From Schistocerca nitens (lineage: Eukaryota; Arthropoda; Insecta; Orthoptera; Acrididae): 64,000 nt of DNA. Made by a program: the position numbers and the translations under genes. The stretch spans positions 344,305,150-344,369,149 of the forward strand of contig NC_064619.1 in assembly GCF_023898315.1 (NCBI RefSeq), read 5' to 3'. The notes beneath the pieces are model-generated. The model searched no databases and was not told the origin of the DNA. It saw only the letters and a program-made list of their open reading frames with translations. Positions 54,041 through 64,000 of the stretch are shown in pieces. Within the stretch, counting starts at the first letter, position 1. Each line of letters begins with the position of its first letter.

Positions 54041-54499
54041 GGTAAAATAAGCAAGCACTTCAGTTCTTATAAAAACACATTTTATCTTCGCAAGACTTAT
54101 ATCATAGCATATCAAAGCATTTTTTCGAAAGCTGAAGCGGATGCAGACATGTATTTTATTAATTGCATCGCTTCTAGTTCTGATTTTAGTTTGTTGTGCG
54201 ATGAGAATAGGGCACTTCTGTAACGGGTGAATGTACACTATGTACGGTTGACAGAACGTAATACACTTTGGGGAAATTACTTTTGATGAACACTTCACTG
54301 TTTCGATTTTATTGTCAACAAAACCACCGTATAAGGAGAGATAGTTGTACCCATCCCATGATACAATAATGTACGTAAGATCACTAAACTTTGTCTGTAG
54401 ACTAATGATACATTTCTTTGTTTCAGTTGGACGACAGCTGTTCTGCAATTTTCTCACGTCAAAACGACAATGTTCTCTCACCGGACATGTGATTCCCAC
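53984..54499 (-). pseudogene. Unidentified coding remnant B, left copy
   Basis: The minus strand is open for 171 codons, though the first part overlaps a SINE end. The central segment reads CSSKVISPKC and HPLQKCPILIAQQTKI, followed by RTRSDAINKI. The right arm on the plus strand (about 55400-55610) reads CSLEVIPPKC, then RPLQRCAILNTQQTEI and TSRSDAIYRI, with a stop in between. Conserved residues and spacing suggest a former protein. No family is recognised. Confidence 0.4.
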
Positions 54500-54982
54500 T
54501 TTCTGTTTGATATGTACTTATAACGCAATCAGGGTTGAAGTTATGAATTATAGTGGAGATTTGAAGTTCAGACAGTCTTGCTGTTCCCAGTAATTCACCA
54601 CATGTATTCGTCGCTGCCGATTTCTGTGTTTTCCCCTGGAAGAATCGTACTGGGTGTTTAAGACTTTGTACTCTGAGGCTGCTGCAGCCATAGCCCACTC
54701 CCACAATGCTCCTGAAGCAACTACATGTTCATTGTTTCTACCTTGTGTAAGACAATCAAACAACCACGAATCGATTATTTTGTATTTATTTCGAGTCAGT
54801 CCCCAATTTGTAGCTCGGATCTTCTACCAAGATTAGCTGTTTTGTACTTACGAATTTGTACACTCGTACATTGTCCAGTTTCCGGTAAACTGTTGGTTGT
54901 TTGTCTCCAAGACGTCAATGGCAAAAGTGGTCTTCGAGTCCAGCAAGAATTTCAAAATTGTTAAGGCTTTCGTGGCCACTTG
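54441..54982. other. Hinge region of the ancient inverted duplication
   Basis: Sequence between the arms without a counterpart. No recognised gene. Confidence 0.4.
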
Positions 54983-55220
54983 TTGACAATCTGCCTATTG
55001 ACTCCTGTTTCGGGTTCTTCGGCCGACGTTCATCTAATGATTTTACTGACGTTTCGCCAGCACGAGTGGCTGGCATTGTCAAAGCTTCACCCTCGATTGC
55101 CGGTAATGGAGGGTGAAGCTTTGACAATGACAGCCTCCCGTGCTGGCGAAACGTCAGTAAAATCATTAGATGAACGTCGGCCGAAGAACCCGAAACCGGA
55201 GCCAATAGGCAGATTGTCAA
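54983..55220. repeat. 238-bp foldback palindrome (MITE-like)
   Basis: The two halves are near-perfect reverse complements: TTGACAATCTGCCTATTG at the left end against CAATAGGCAGATTGTCAA at the right, meeting at about 55101 with a spacer of only about a dozen bases. The inner block AAGCTTCACCCTC is repeated inverted. It has no coding capacity. It would form a stable hairpin in single-stranded DNA or RNA. Target duplications were not resolved. Confidence 0.9.
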
Positions 55221-55394
55221 GAATTAATTAACATTAATGAAACAGTGTCATAATTTGTACGCAAAAGCCAGAGAATGCGGAAGGTTCACAAAAGATATCC
55301 TCCATCAGTTAGTGGAAAAAAGTTTTGTGAACTTAGGTAAAAATTGAGTCGTTTCTCTAGATTATTGACTCGGGGTTGGAAAAGCTATCCCTGT

Positions 55395-55610
55395 TTGTAG
55401 ATGAAATCAGAATATCGAATTGTTCATTAGAAGTTATTCCGCCAAAGTGTAAGCCGTTTTGTAAACTCTACGATGCACACTTTTTCTATTAGGTGAAGAA
55501 TTTAATTCGCCCATTACAGCGGTGCGCTATTCTCAATACACAGCAAACAGAAATCACAAGCAGAAGCGATGCAATTTATAGAATTCGCGCTTTTATCCGT
55601 AATAAGATGC
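55395..55610 (+). pseudogene. Unidentified coding remnant B, right copy
   Basis: See the left copy at 53984-54499. The plus strand here reads CSLEVIPPKCKPFC, a stop, and then RPLQRCAILNTQQTEI with TSRSDAIYRI. It is degenerate. Confidence 0.35.
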
Positions 55611-56711
55611 AGGCTCCAGCGTTCGAGAAGATGGTTTAATATGCTTGATTTACCCGGAATTTACTTAAAGATCGCGAGTTATTTGGCGTTGTAAACGAGG
55701 TTGCTTCTCCTAAAGATATTCGTACAAAAAAATGAGACTGACGCGTGTGTGCCCTCGCACGTCGCTCGTGGTGCCCTGGATTCTTATGCTTTCAACATTT
55801 TCACCACACTGTGGAATGCATTGGTATTGTTGAAGTAAAAAATAAAAATTCCAAGAAAAAATTGAAATACTAGAATTTATAGATTTTCTTATTTTTAATT
55901 ACTGACAATTGAATGAAGTTATATGTGTTTATTGCTGACGAAATTATTTGGATTACGATTTGGAAAGGCTTATTTCTTTTGTCAATAATCCCGTCGTATT
56001 ACTCGATCTAAGAAAAAAAAATTTTGGTGTCACTAATGTCGCATACTTCCGCGACAACAAAAGAAAAGACACCATAAAATAGGATTTGGACATGGAGCGC
56101 AAAAATTTCGAAACCGTGCTCTTAGCCACTATAGTAGTGACTCTCGTGGTTTAAGGTCGCCTGCGCAAAGTGATGACGTAACATCAGTACTTTGCTGTTT
56201 TCTCGGCAACTATTGAGAGTCGAAACTTAATAAAAAAATTATTTTCAACCTTATTTCACCAAGTGTAGTTTCGACTGTGTCAGAGAGGTATCTGTGGCAG
56301 GTTCCATCGTTAGCCGCGCTTTCCGATGAAGTTGCAGGGTTATAATTGGGCGTTATGTGGAGACTCGAAGTGGTGCATGTTTTCGGTTCAGTAGTACGAA
56401 TTTGGAACTTACGTGAAGGTTATACTACTCCTACAGAGATGACATTGGTATAGAGGTGATGATTTATTTATCCTTGCAGGTCAAGGCTAGACTGAAGAAT
56501 CTTATCCAAACTATTTCGTTAGTACCAAGGCGAATGGAGTTGACCGGATCCACCCAAATTTTACTGATAGTGGGGTAGCTGCATCATTTAGTGAGATCAA
56601 ATGCTGCACCACACCGGGACTGCGATGGTGATAAGTGGCGGATGCTCCACACCGTAACCTCGAGTCACCAAAGAAAGTGTCTAAAACTACTTGAGTAGAT
56701 CATCAGTGACA

Positions 56712-56914
56712 AAAAAAAAAAGGTTCAAATGGCCCTGAGCACTATGGGACTTAACATCTGAGGTCATCAGTCCCCTAGAACTTAGAACTACTTAAACGTA
56801 CCTAACTAAGGACATCACACACATCCATGCCCGAGGCGGGATTCGAACCTGCAACCGTAGCGTCGCGCGGTTCCAGACTGAAGCTTCTAGAACCGCTCGG
56901 TCACAGCGGCCGGC
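56712..56914 (-). mobile_element. tRNA-derived SINE (head type A)
   Basis: Well-preserved body and head on the minus strand. B box seen on the plus strand as GGATTCGAACC. The 12-bp target duplication TCATCAGTGACA lies at 56700-56711 and 56915-56926. Its A tail (56711-56722 region) is pure. Confidence 0.95.
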
Positions 56915-57117
56915 TCATCAGTGACACGTAGTTAGCATGTTAGTTGTGTAGTACGAGAGTACTTACAGTAGAAATAATTTGGGTATGATATCTCAAATGT
57001 TACCTTATTTCATCAACCTCATTCCATATAAATACGTTCAACTTTTTCATGTTGTTCCACGGTTATGAATAAAATTAGATATAAAGTCACTGTCTATTTT
57101 TTCCTTCTGGTTCTGCC

Positions 57118-57315
57118 CTACTTATGGGGCCCTGAGTTTTTTTTAAGCAAGAGCCGACGAGTAATTACACCAGGAGACAAGTTCATGTACGCAGGATCTC
57201 CATCAAAAGCTTGTTTAAGCCTTTCCACAGTACTCCAAAATGAAATGAAATTACTGTTAGCGTTGTGCACTGAGTCATATTCCGTAATATTTAATGCAGA
57301 TGTCTGTTTTAACAA
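57118..57315 (-). pseudogene. Unidentified coding remnant A, right copy
   Basis: A minus-strand frame of 65 codons includes NANSNFISFWSTVERLKQAF and PGVITRRLLLKKN, similar to the left-arm copy at 52260-52465. No domain is recognised. Confidence 0.4.
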
Positions 57316-57340
57316 TTACATTTCCATAACTATCATATGA

Positions 57341-59389
57341 ATGTTTTGATAACCTAGAGGCGTCGTTAGTGTGAAGCAACTGGCGAATACACTTCGAGCA
57401 AAATACGATAACTATGAGGTACTGCGTACAAACTCCGTTGCACGCTCACCTACGACAACCTCTTTTTGTTACTTCCGCTCCTCACTGTCTTAAGCTGTCT
57501 GAAAATTGAAAACCTCAGTCATCGGAGGACATTCGCTTTTATTGACAAAACATCACCAGCAGTTACATATATTTTCATTGTTATGAGTAGACGATACATT
57601 TTGTTCCTCTGGTTTTTATAGAATGAATGACAGTTTTGCTTAAGAATTACGTATTATAGACGATACTGTCGGCACTTTTTGTTCCTTGTTTCACATTCTC
57701 ATCACAATTGCTTCTTCTTTCATGTTATCAGAAGCAGGAATCGAACTTGCACTTCACTTGCCTGACTTTCTTCTGCACTTTTGCGTCCTATTTTTCGGTC
57801 ATTGCGAAAGATTTCCTTGCGCAACTTGCTTTTTTGGTTTGAAATTATAGGTTATTCGACAGCTAATAAAATATCTTCCTGGATGTTCGCGTTTGGTAAT
57901 CAGTGCTCTGTTTGCCTTGTAATGTGCGTTATTGTGTATTAGAGATGATGCCAATAAACGCATTCGTAAGGAAAACTGTTTTCAGTTGTGTGATGTTAAA
58001 ATGAATGTTATTTACTCATAATGTTAATAGCATTTGGTTTCGCTTAAGGTAGGCAACAAAAAGTAGCTATGGCGGCTGCTAAAGAGGATGCCACCCAAGT
58101 AATTTCCCCCATTCTTTATTTAAGATTTTCGAGCTGCAGACGATGCATCTGGATATTATTATTAGCTACGCTTAAGGTACAAATCATTCAAATACAACTT
58201 GTTAGCCGATACCAGGTATTTCTGCTCCCAGCCAATGCGATGGCAGCCAGCCCTGCCGCGTCTTCTACGTGCGAGCTTACCCAGGGAAACTGCAGCTTCC
58301 CTCGCTATATACATTGCAGATTACCTGCCTTAGCATCACTTTGATAACAAGGGAGAGACATCTGCTACAGTTGTGTGCTGGCTTGGCCCATCCTCTCCAA
58401 GGGTACGCTGCGTTAGTATTCAGTTCTAATCTGGGAGGAGACAAGATTTTTCCCTCTCCTGTGAAAGAACCACTAGCAGGCACGTCGACAAACGGTAAAG
58501 AAAGCTTCTGCCACATAAGCTCGGTTTCTACCTTGATTCGGTACCCTACTGATCGAAAGGTGAAAAACGTGCAGAATTGCACATTCGTTAATGCCTGCAT
58601 TTCCTGATTTTGTCAATTCTACTGATTCAATTGTGGCACTGAAAGTTTCGTTCACTGGATGTCATTATGCACTTACCCGCATTGCTACATTTGGATTCTC
58701 TCGTGGTAGTCCTTGCTGTAGGCTCCTTCAGTAGGACTGTGGACTGAAGATAGACACAGAGTGTTTCGAAGCTGAAAGTGCTTATTATCCTGCTAATATG
58801 TGACAATTTGGCGTACTTTGTTTTATTAAAAATACTGTTTTCCATAACTTTTGCATAGTAAGTTGTAATTCATTTGTATGGGTTCAATGTATACAAAGTA
58901 ACGTTTTTTCGTTAGCTTGCCCAACACAACAGAGAAACATAAGGGTTAAATTAATCGGCAGCATTAGAGTCTCCCCACATTATCTGAAACAATGATCAAA
59001 TAGTTTTTCAATTTTACGCCTTTAGACAATATTTTGGTAGCACTTAATCTTTTTGGATTTTGTGCTATTTAAGAGGTAGTAAAGTTGTGCAGTTGAAGGT
59101 AACGATAAGGCGAGGGTTCTCGCTATTTATGCCACTGCCTGTACAATTTCTTAAAAAAGAAACACAATATTATAGAAGTAAAAGATGAGAGTTGATAAAA
59201 AAAGTGGTAGTTGTGATGGGAGATTTGGAACATAAATTTATATAACAGTGACTGCTTTTATGATCTGTTACCTCTGGTAAAGTTCTACTTTTTTCGGGGT
59301 CAGAGGGATACATGCTACAGGACGTCTCTGTCGGACCTCTCCTTGAAGTAACCGATTTGTAACAGTTGAGTGTGTCACAGTGGTGCCAA
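57341..59389. other. Unassigned 2 kb
   Basis: Several short frames exist (for example plus 58069-58344 and minus 58277-58600) without domains or matching splice sites. No repeat family was recognised. Confidence 0.45.
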
Positions 59390-59810
59390 CTGCTGCTCAC
59401 ATTGCTGCTGCAGATGCTCTACGATGCCGCCACACGCCGAACACGATGGTCTTCCCTCTCGGTAGTGCCACGCGGCCGTCCGGAACCGATCTTCTTGCGA
59501 TCATACATTCTCGTGACCATCGCTGCCAACAGTCATGTACAGTGCCTAAATTCCCGACAAATCTTTCCGCATGATTGCAGAAGAAACATCCATCTCCCAG
59601 TAGCCCTATTACACGACCTCGTTCAAACTCAGTGCCTTTTTGATAATGGTATCTTTGTCGTCTTAAAGGCACTCTTAACTAACGTCAACTCACCATGTTC
59701 AATCTCAAAAGTAACTAACTGGAATCAGGAGCGATTTTTCTTGCCATTGATTACTTCAGGTGTTTACTGCTACGTAACGATATCAACTTCTCGTAGATCA
59801 CAAATTAGTA
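59390..59810 (-). pseudogene. Tc1-like transposase, N-terminal fragment
   Basis: The minus-strand frame at 59672-59397 reads FERGRVIGL, and NLGTVHDCWQRWSRE, the DNA-binding helix-turn-helix pattern of Tc1-like transposases (GRVIGL followed by V-T-VHDC-W--WSR). The middle is damaged and the catalytic part is missing. Confidence 0.75.
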
Positions 59811-60065
59811 CGCTTAGGTTGTTGTCCTACATCACTGGCAGAGCTGAAATAGTATTTAAGTAGTTTTTCATGACTGAAATGCACTGTTGTGCAGAACCTA
59901 AGGCAAAGTAACTTTTACATGCCGTATTACTGCCAAATAACATAGCTCGATGGACTCGAACAGTACGTAAAGAACAGCTACAGTATAATATAGTATAGTA
60001 TAGTATAGGAGGTAACTGAAAAGAATACACGATAAGGCGCACATAAGTGACAAATTTATTCAAAG

Positions 60066-60710
60066 ATAATAATTAGCCTGAAGACACCGCGATTCATGTT
60101 GGTCTCCTGGACATTATAAATGGTAGGATATGGTTTTCAGTAAGGGTTGTGATCACCACTGGCGGCAACGCATGCTATGCAACGTGTTCCCCTACTGTTC
60201 ACAAGGTTGGTAAAAAGTTCTTGTGGTAAGGCGTTCCGTTTCTCTCGCATCGCGGTTAACAACTGCTGGATGTTCATTGGTGCATGTTAAGGTAGATCTC
60301 CGCAACTCTTTCCACACGTGCTCGAAGGAATTTAAGTCGGAGGAACGGGCAGGCCAGTCCATTTTCCGAGTACCGTCGCGCTGCATGAGTTCCACCATCT
60401 GCGTTATTCGATGCGGTCAGATCCGAATGCACCCCTGAAAATACGCGCATGGGGAGGCGTATAGTGTCATAATAACGTCAACGGCTGAGTGTATCATGTT
60501 CTTAGATTTGGCGGTCAGTAAGCTGTTGCAGCATTATGCCTAACCACACCACAACTAGACAACCAAAACGACCATGTTCGATAGTGTAGCATGCCGAGAG
60601 GTGGTAACATCTAATGTAACCAGGAACATTGTCGATTATGATTGTTTTGGTGGGCCAGCTGTTACGGTGTAAGGAATAACGTTGCATGGGCGCACTGACC
60701 ACTTCTTAAC
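60066..60710 (-). pseudogene. Tc1-like transposase, catalytic and C-terminal fragment
   Basis: The minus strand reads HGRFGCLVVVWLGI (core strand) near 60540-60580 and MDWPARSSDLNSFEHVWKEL near 60300-60360. The latter is the characteristic third catalytic block of Tc1-like enzymes, with the glutamate of FEHVW in place. The frame is interrupted between these blocks. It belongs to the same family as the plus-strand fragment at 62096-62520. Confidence 0.8.
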
Positions 60711-60765
60711 AATCATAGCACTTTCTTAGCAATCATATACAAGCGCTCACTTCACGAAAGGTCTG

Positions 60766-62093
60766 TTCCTAAAGACTGGAAAGTAGCACAGGTCACACCA
60801 ATATTCAAGAAAGAATTACAGACCCATATCACTGACGGTATGCAGTAGGATTTTTCAGCATATACTGTACTCGAACATTTTGAATCACCTTGAAGAAAAT
60901 GACTTATTGATACATAACCAACACTGATTCAGAAAATATCGTTCTTGTGCAACACAGCTAGCTCTTTATTCAAGTAATGAGCGCTGTCGACAAGGGATCT
61001 CAGATCGATTCCATATTCCTAAATATCCAGTAGGCTTTTGATACCGCTCCTCACAAGCGACTATTAATCAAATTGCGTGCGTATGGAGTATCGTCTCAGT
61101 TGCGTGACTGGATTCGTGATTTCCTTTCAGAGAGGTCACAATTCGTAGTGATAAACGGTAAATCATCGAGTAGAAAAGAAGTTATATCTGGCGTTCCGCA
61201 AGGTAGTGTCATAGGCCCTCTACTGTTCCTGATTTACATAAATGACCTAGGTGATAATCTGAGCAGCCCCCTTAGATTGTTTGCAGATGACGCTGTAATT
61301 TACCGTCTAGTAAAATCATCAGACGATCAATTCAAGTTACAAAATGATCTAGAGAGAATTTCTGTATGGGCGAAAAGTGGCAATTGGCACTAAACAAAGA
61401 AAGTGCGAGGTCATCCACATGGGAACTAAAAGAAATCCGATAAATTTTGGGTATACGATAAATCACACAAATCTAAAGGATGTCAATGGACTAAATACCT
61501 ATGAACTACAATTACGAGCAACCTAAATTAGAAAGACCACACAGATAATATTGTGAGGAAGGGGAAACACAGACTGCGCTTTGTTGGCAGAACACTTAGA
61601 AGATACGACAAACCCACTAAAGAGACAGCCGGTATTACACTTGTCCGTCCCCTGCTGGAATATTGCTGCGCAATGTGGGATCCTTACCAGGTAGGATTGA
61701 CGGAGGACATCGAAAAAGTGCAAAGAAGGGTTGCTCGTTTCGTGTTATTGCGCCTTAGGGGTGAAAGTGTCACTGATATGATACGCGAGTTGGGGTGGCA
61801 GTCACTGAAACAAAGACGGTTTTCTTTGCGGCGAGATCAATTTACGAAATTTCAATGACCAACTTTCTCTTCCGAATGCGAAAATATTTTGTTGACACCC
61901 ACATACGCAGGGAGACATGATCATAAGAATAAAATAAGAGAAATCAGAGCTCGAACGGAAAGCTTTAGGTGTTCCTTTTTCCCACGCGCTATTCGAGAGT
62001 GGAATGGTAGAGCAGTAGTTTGAATGGTTCAATGAACCCTCTGCCAGGCACTTAAGTGTGAATTGCAGAGTAACCATGTCGATGTAGATGTGA
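60766..62093 (+). pseudogene. CR1/jockey-type LINE, degenerate reverse transcriptase
   Basis: The plus strand starts with a WKVAQVTPIFKK-like motif near 60780. It continues in the frame 61073-61393 with ISGVPQGSVIGPLLFLIYIN and the catalytic LFADDAVIY, and then in the frame 61553-61858 with LLEYCCAMWDPYQVGLTEDI and VQRRVARFV. The 3' end is CGATGTAGATGT, the same tail type as at 48872. Frameshifts at about 61385-61550 and stops upstream show decay, although the catalytic motif itself is intact. Confidence 0.85.
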
Positions 62094-62095
62094 TT

Positions 62096-62520
62096 TCTTT
62101 TCGGGGGTACATTCGCACCTGACTTCATTTTTGAGGATGATAACACTCGTCGGCACCGAATAGCGCAGATGGAGCAGCTCTTGGCACGAGAGGAATTTCG
62201 GCGAATGACTGGCCTGATCGTTCCTCCTACTGAAATCCTTTCTAGCACGTGTGGCATACTCTGGGGAGACCTACTGCAGCACGTACACGTGTTCCAACCT
62301 CCATGCAGCAGTTGTCAACCACACTGGTGGGGGAATGGAACACCCTACCATAAGAACTCCTCATAAACGTTGTCGCCAGCATGAGAGCACGTGGCAGAGC
62401 GTACAGTGCCGTCTGTGGTCACACGCTTTATTAAGAACCGTATCTAGCTGTTTGTAGTTCCAGGGGATCATCATGAATCAAGGTGATTGCAGTATAATTA
62501 TTGTCTTTGAAAAAAAATTT
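62096..62520 (+). pseudogene. Tc1-like transposase, C-terminal fragment
   Basis: In sequence this matches, in diverged form, the reverse complement of the last part of 60066-60710 (GAGCACGTGTGG-type block here read as TAGCACGTGTGGCATACT, then CAGCAGTTGTCAACC and GGAATGGAACACCCTACC). It has many stops. It begins exactly where the CR1-like LINE ends. Confidence 0.65.
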
Positions 62521-64000
62521 TAGCTTTTGTTCATTACATTGCTTATTCCTTTCAGTTACCTTCTGCACTGTAGCAGTTCTTTCTGTGTATGGTCCAAGTT
62601 ACTCGAGCTATGTTACCTGACACTGACACACTGTGCGAAAGCTACTTTCGTCCTTAAGGTTTCTACATCAGTGTATTTCAACAAAATGCTTTCCTTTTTA
62701 GCATTTACCATGTTTAAAATATTAAAATATTTGCTCGATTTCTGTCTATAGACAAAGATTTGCACTAAACATGTCTGCTCGAAATTTGCGAGTCGACTGC
62801 GGTATAAATAACATTCATTTCTGCCAAGGTAGTACTTACATAGTGTTTCAAAATCACATAAGAAAATTGAAAAAAGATGTTTAGAGTCTAACAGCGATCT
62901 CCAGCGATGGGATTGTTATCTGAGTGAAATCGCATCAGAAACTCGGCTGATAAATGTAAGTTAGTAGTGAGCAACTGTTGCACGCAAGGCGAATGCTCGA
63001 TATTATACGGTGACGCGCTGTGGAAAGAGCTAGCGTGTGATATTCAGTCGCACAGTTCTGTCTGCAATCCATATACCAAAAAAGGTTTTGATAATTTTCG
63101 CATATTTAAAGAAGATTTCTTGGAATTTATCCTACACTTGTTAAAATTCTTCATCGCTCAAGTTAGGCAGAGAAAAAATTAAACGAAGAAGTAGTGCATG
63201 ATTAATTTTAGGCTAACAGGAATGAGCGCGTACGGGTAAATCTTATTACTTTTACTTTTACAATTTTTTTCCGGCATTTTTCTAGGAATGGCGAAACGGT
63301 GCTCTAAATGAAAATCAATGAAATATGAAATAGATGAAATAAATTAATAATGCCAAGCTTATTAGACTCCCCCCCCCGCCCCCCTTGTCTCATCAACATA
63401 ATGTCTGACAAGATTTTACTTAGGTAATGGCTTTCGAATGTGAAACGTAAATACTTTAATCGCAGCAGCAAGGAGCGCGTTGAATTTTTTCCATAGCTCT
63501 AATATCTGCAGTGGCTGTGTCTTGTCGTCCCATCCTAGGAGGTGCGAGGTGCTGAAACAGCGTTCATATGCTGATTTAGTGGTCCGACATTTACAGGTCA
63601 TTGTACCCACAATGCAACTCGAAGAAGTCGTAATAAATTGCTCACAGATGTTGGTTTTCTCATTTATTCAGAAGCATTCCGCTGTAGATTATCTGCGGCA
63701 GCTTGCTTATTTCGTAACTGATTACGAGGCGTAATGCCTCCTTCCACGACGGTATCAGCGGGTTCAAGTGTGAGCAGCCCGCAAACAAGCTCTTCGCTAC
63801 GTGCTATCTGCGCCATTAGTCTATCCGGCAGCCGCGTGCAAGGTGAATTAAAGCATTTTACGCTTAATTTATACCGCGTAATTGCCAATAAAAGCAACAG
63901 GGTCGTGAAAGATGCGATGCCCTGCCGCTTGTTGGACGAGGCAGATGGAAACTAAACATGCAATTCTCGTTTATCCATCTTAGCGAGATTCCTTTATTAA
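62521..64000. other. Unassigned sequence with a C-run
   Basis: Short frames on both strands (for example minus 63416-63610 and minus 63664-63897) lack recognisable domains. A C-rich run lies at 63369-63385. No repeat family was identified. Confidence 0.45.

Larger units (their letters stand above)
52200..54440 (+). repeat. Left arm of an ancient inverted duplication (pairs with 55240-57340)
   Basis: Diverged but collinear similarity to the reverse complement of 55240-57340 can be followed in many blocks. Examples are GTGTGGAGTGTCCGCCACC near 52605, TAACGCCCAACTAGC near 52858, TTGTTGTCGCGGAAGTAT near 53475, and AATTGCATCGCTTCT near 54160. Later SINEs are inserted in it. The divergence shows considerable age. 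Confidence 0.75.
55240..57340 (-). repeat. Right arm of an ancient inverted duplication (pairs with 52200-54440)
   Basis: Reverse complement of the left arm in diverged blocks, without the three SINE insertions found on the left but with its own SINE at 56712-56914. It carries the paired remnants of coding segments A and B. Confidence 0.75.

Noticed and set aside
58069..58607. Secreted or membrane protein gene
   Set aside because: Overlapping frames on both strands, no domain, no splice context; the hydrophobic stretch alone is insufficient.
59992..60012. Microsatellite TAGTATAG
   Set aside because: Only about four short units; too small to report as a feature.
1..64000. CRISPR array, operon, bacterial or viral genome
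   Set aside because: No regular spacer array, no Shine-Dalgarno-led gene series; the content is eukaryotic transposons and SINEs.

Overview
This is nuclear DNA from a large, transposon-rich insect genome. The repeats look orthopteran, most like a Schistocerca-type locust or grasshopper. The main clue is a tRNA-derived SINE family (head with A and B boxes; body with the motifs GTCCTTAGGTTAG and AGTTCTAAGTTCTAGG; end GTGCTCAGAGCCATT) present about a dozen times on both strands. A second clue is the number of RTE-, L1/Tx1- and CR1/jockey-like LINEs and Tc1/mariner remnants. I found no convincing complete host gene, no rRNA, no functional tRNA gene and no bacterial-type features. Assignment to an organism group rests on recognition of repeats, not on a search.

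Layout. 0-9.5 kb: decayed RTE-like LINE pieces, one SINE, a possible host exon at 2331-2483 (minus), and a long inverted repeat (2475-3055 / 5790-6541) with a degenerate LINE in its hinge. 9.5-14 kb: a composite array of tRNA-like units moved as one block (14-bp target duplication), one arm of a second inverted duplication, and an old LINE carrying two later SINEs. 14-19.6 kb: a broken Ty3/gypsy element with a probable 3' LTR. 20-25 kb: a pogo/Tigger-like remnant, LINE fragments, and the other arm of the second inverted duplication, split by a SINE. 25.7-31.4 kb: a nearly intact two-ORF L1/Tx1-like LINE inserted inside a tRNA-like repeat, carrying an extra tRNA-like fragment at its 3' end. 32.2-33.5 kb: a mariner-like element with terminal inverted repeats. 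35.8-38.9 kb: an old RTE-like LINE with a SINE in it. 40-48.4 kb: two nearly identical RTE elements with full-length ORFs (987 and 984 aa), tail to tail, with a mariner-like remnant between them. 48.7-50.6 kb: SINE, CR1-like LINE end, Tc1-like remnant. 51-57.4 kb: an ancient, diverged inverted duplication with unidentified protein-coding remnants, SINEs and a 238-bp foldback palindrome near its hinge. 59-62.5 kb: Tc1-like fragments around a CR1-like LINE. The rest is anonymous.

How the parts relate. The window is a record of successive insertions. LINEs supply endonuclease and reverse transcriptase and probably move the SINEs, which have no coding capacity. Several SINEs have clean target-site duplications, and at two places a paralogous arm still shows the unoccupied site. 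The most interesting unit is the L1/Tx1-like LINE, whose two junctions suggest insertion at a fixed position in the D arm of tRNA-like repeats, with 3' transduction of a second tRNA-like half.
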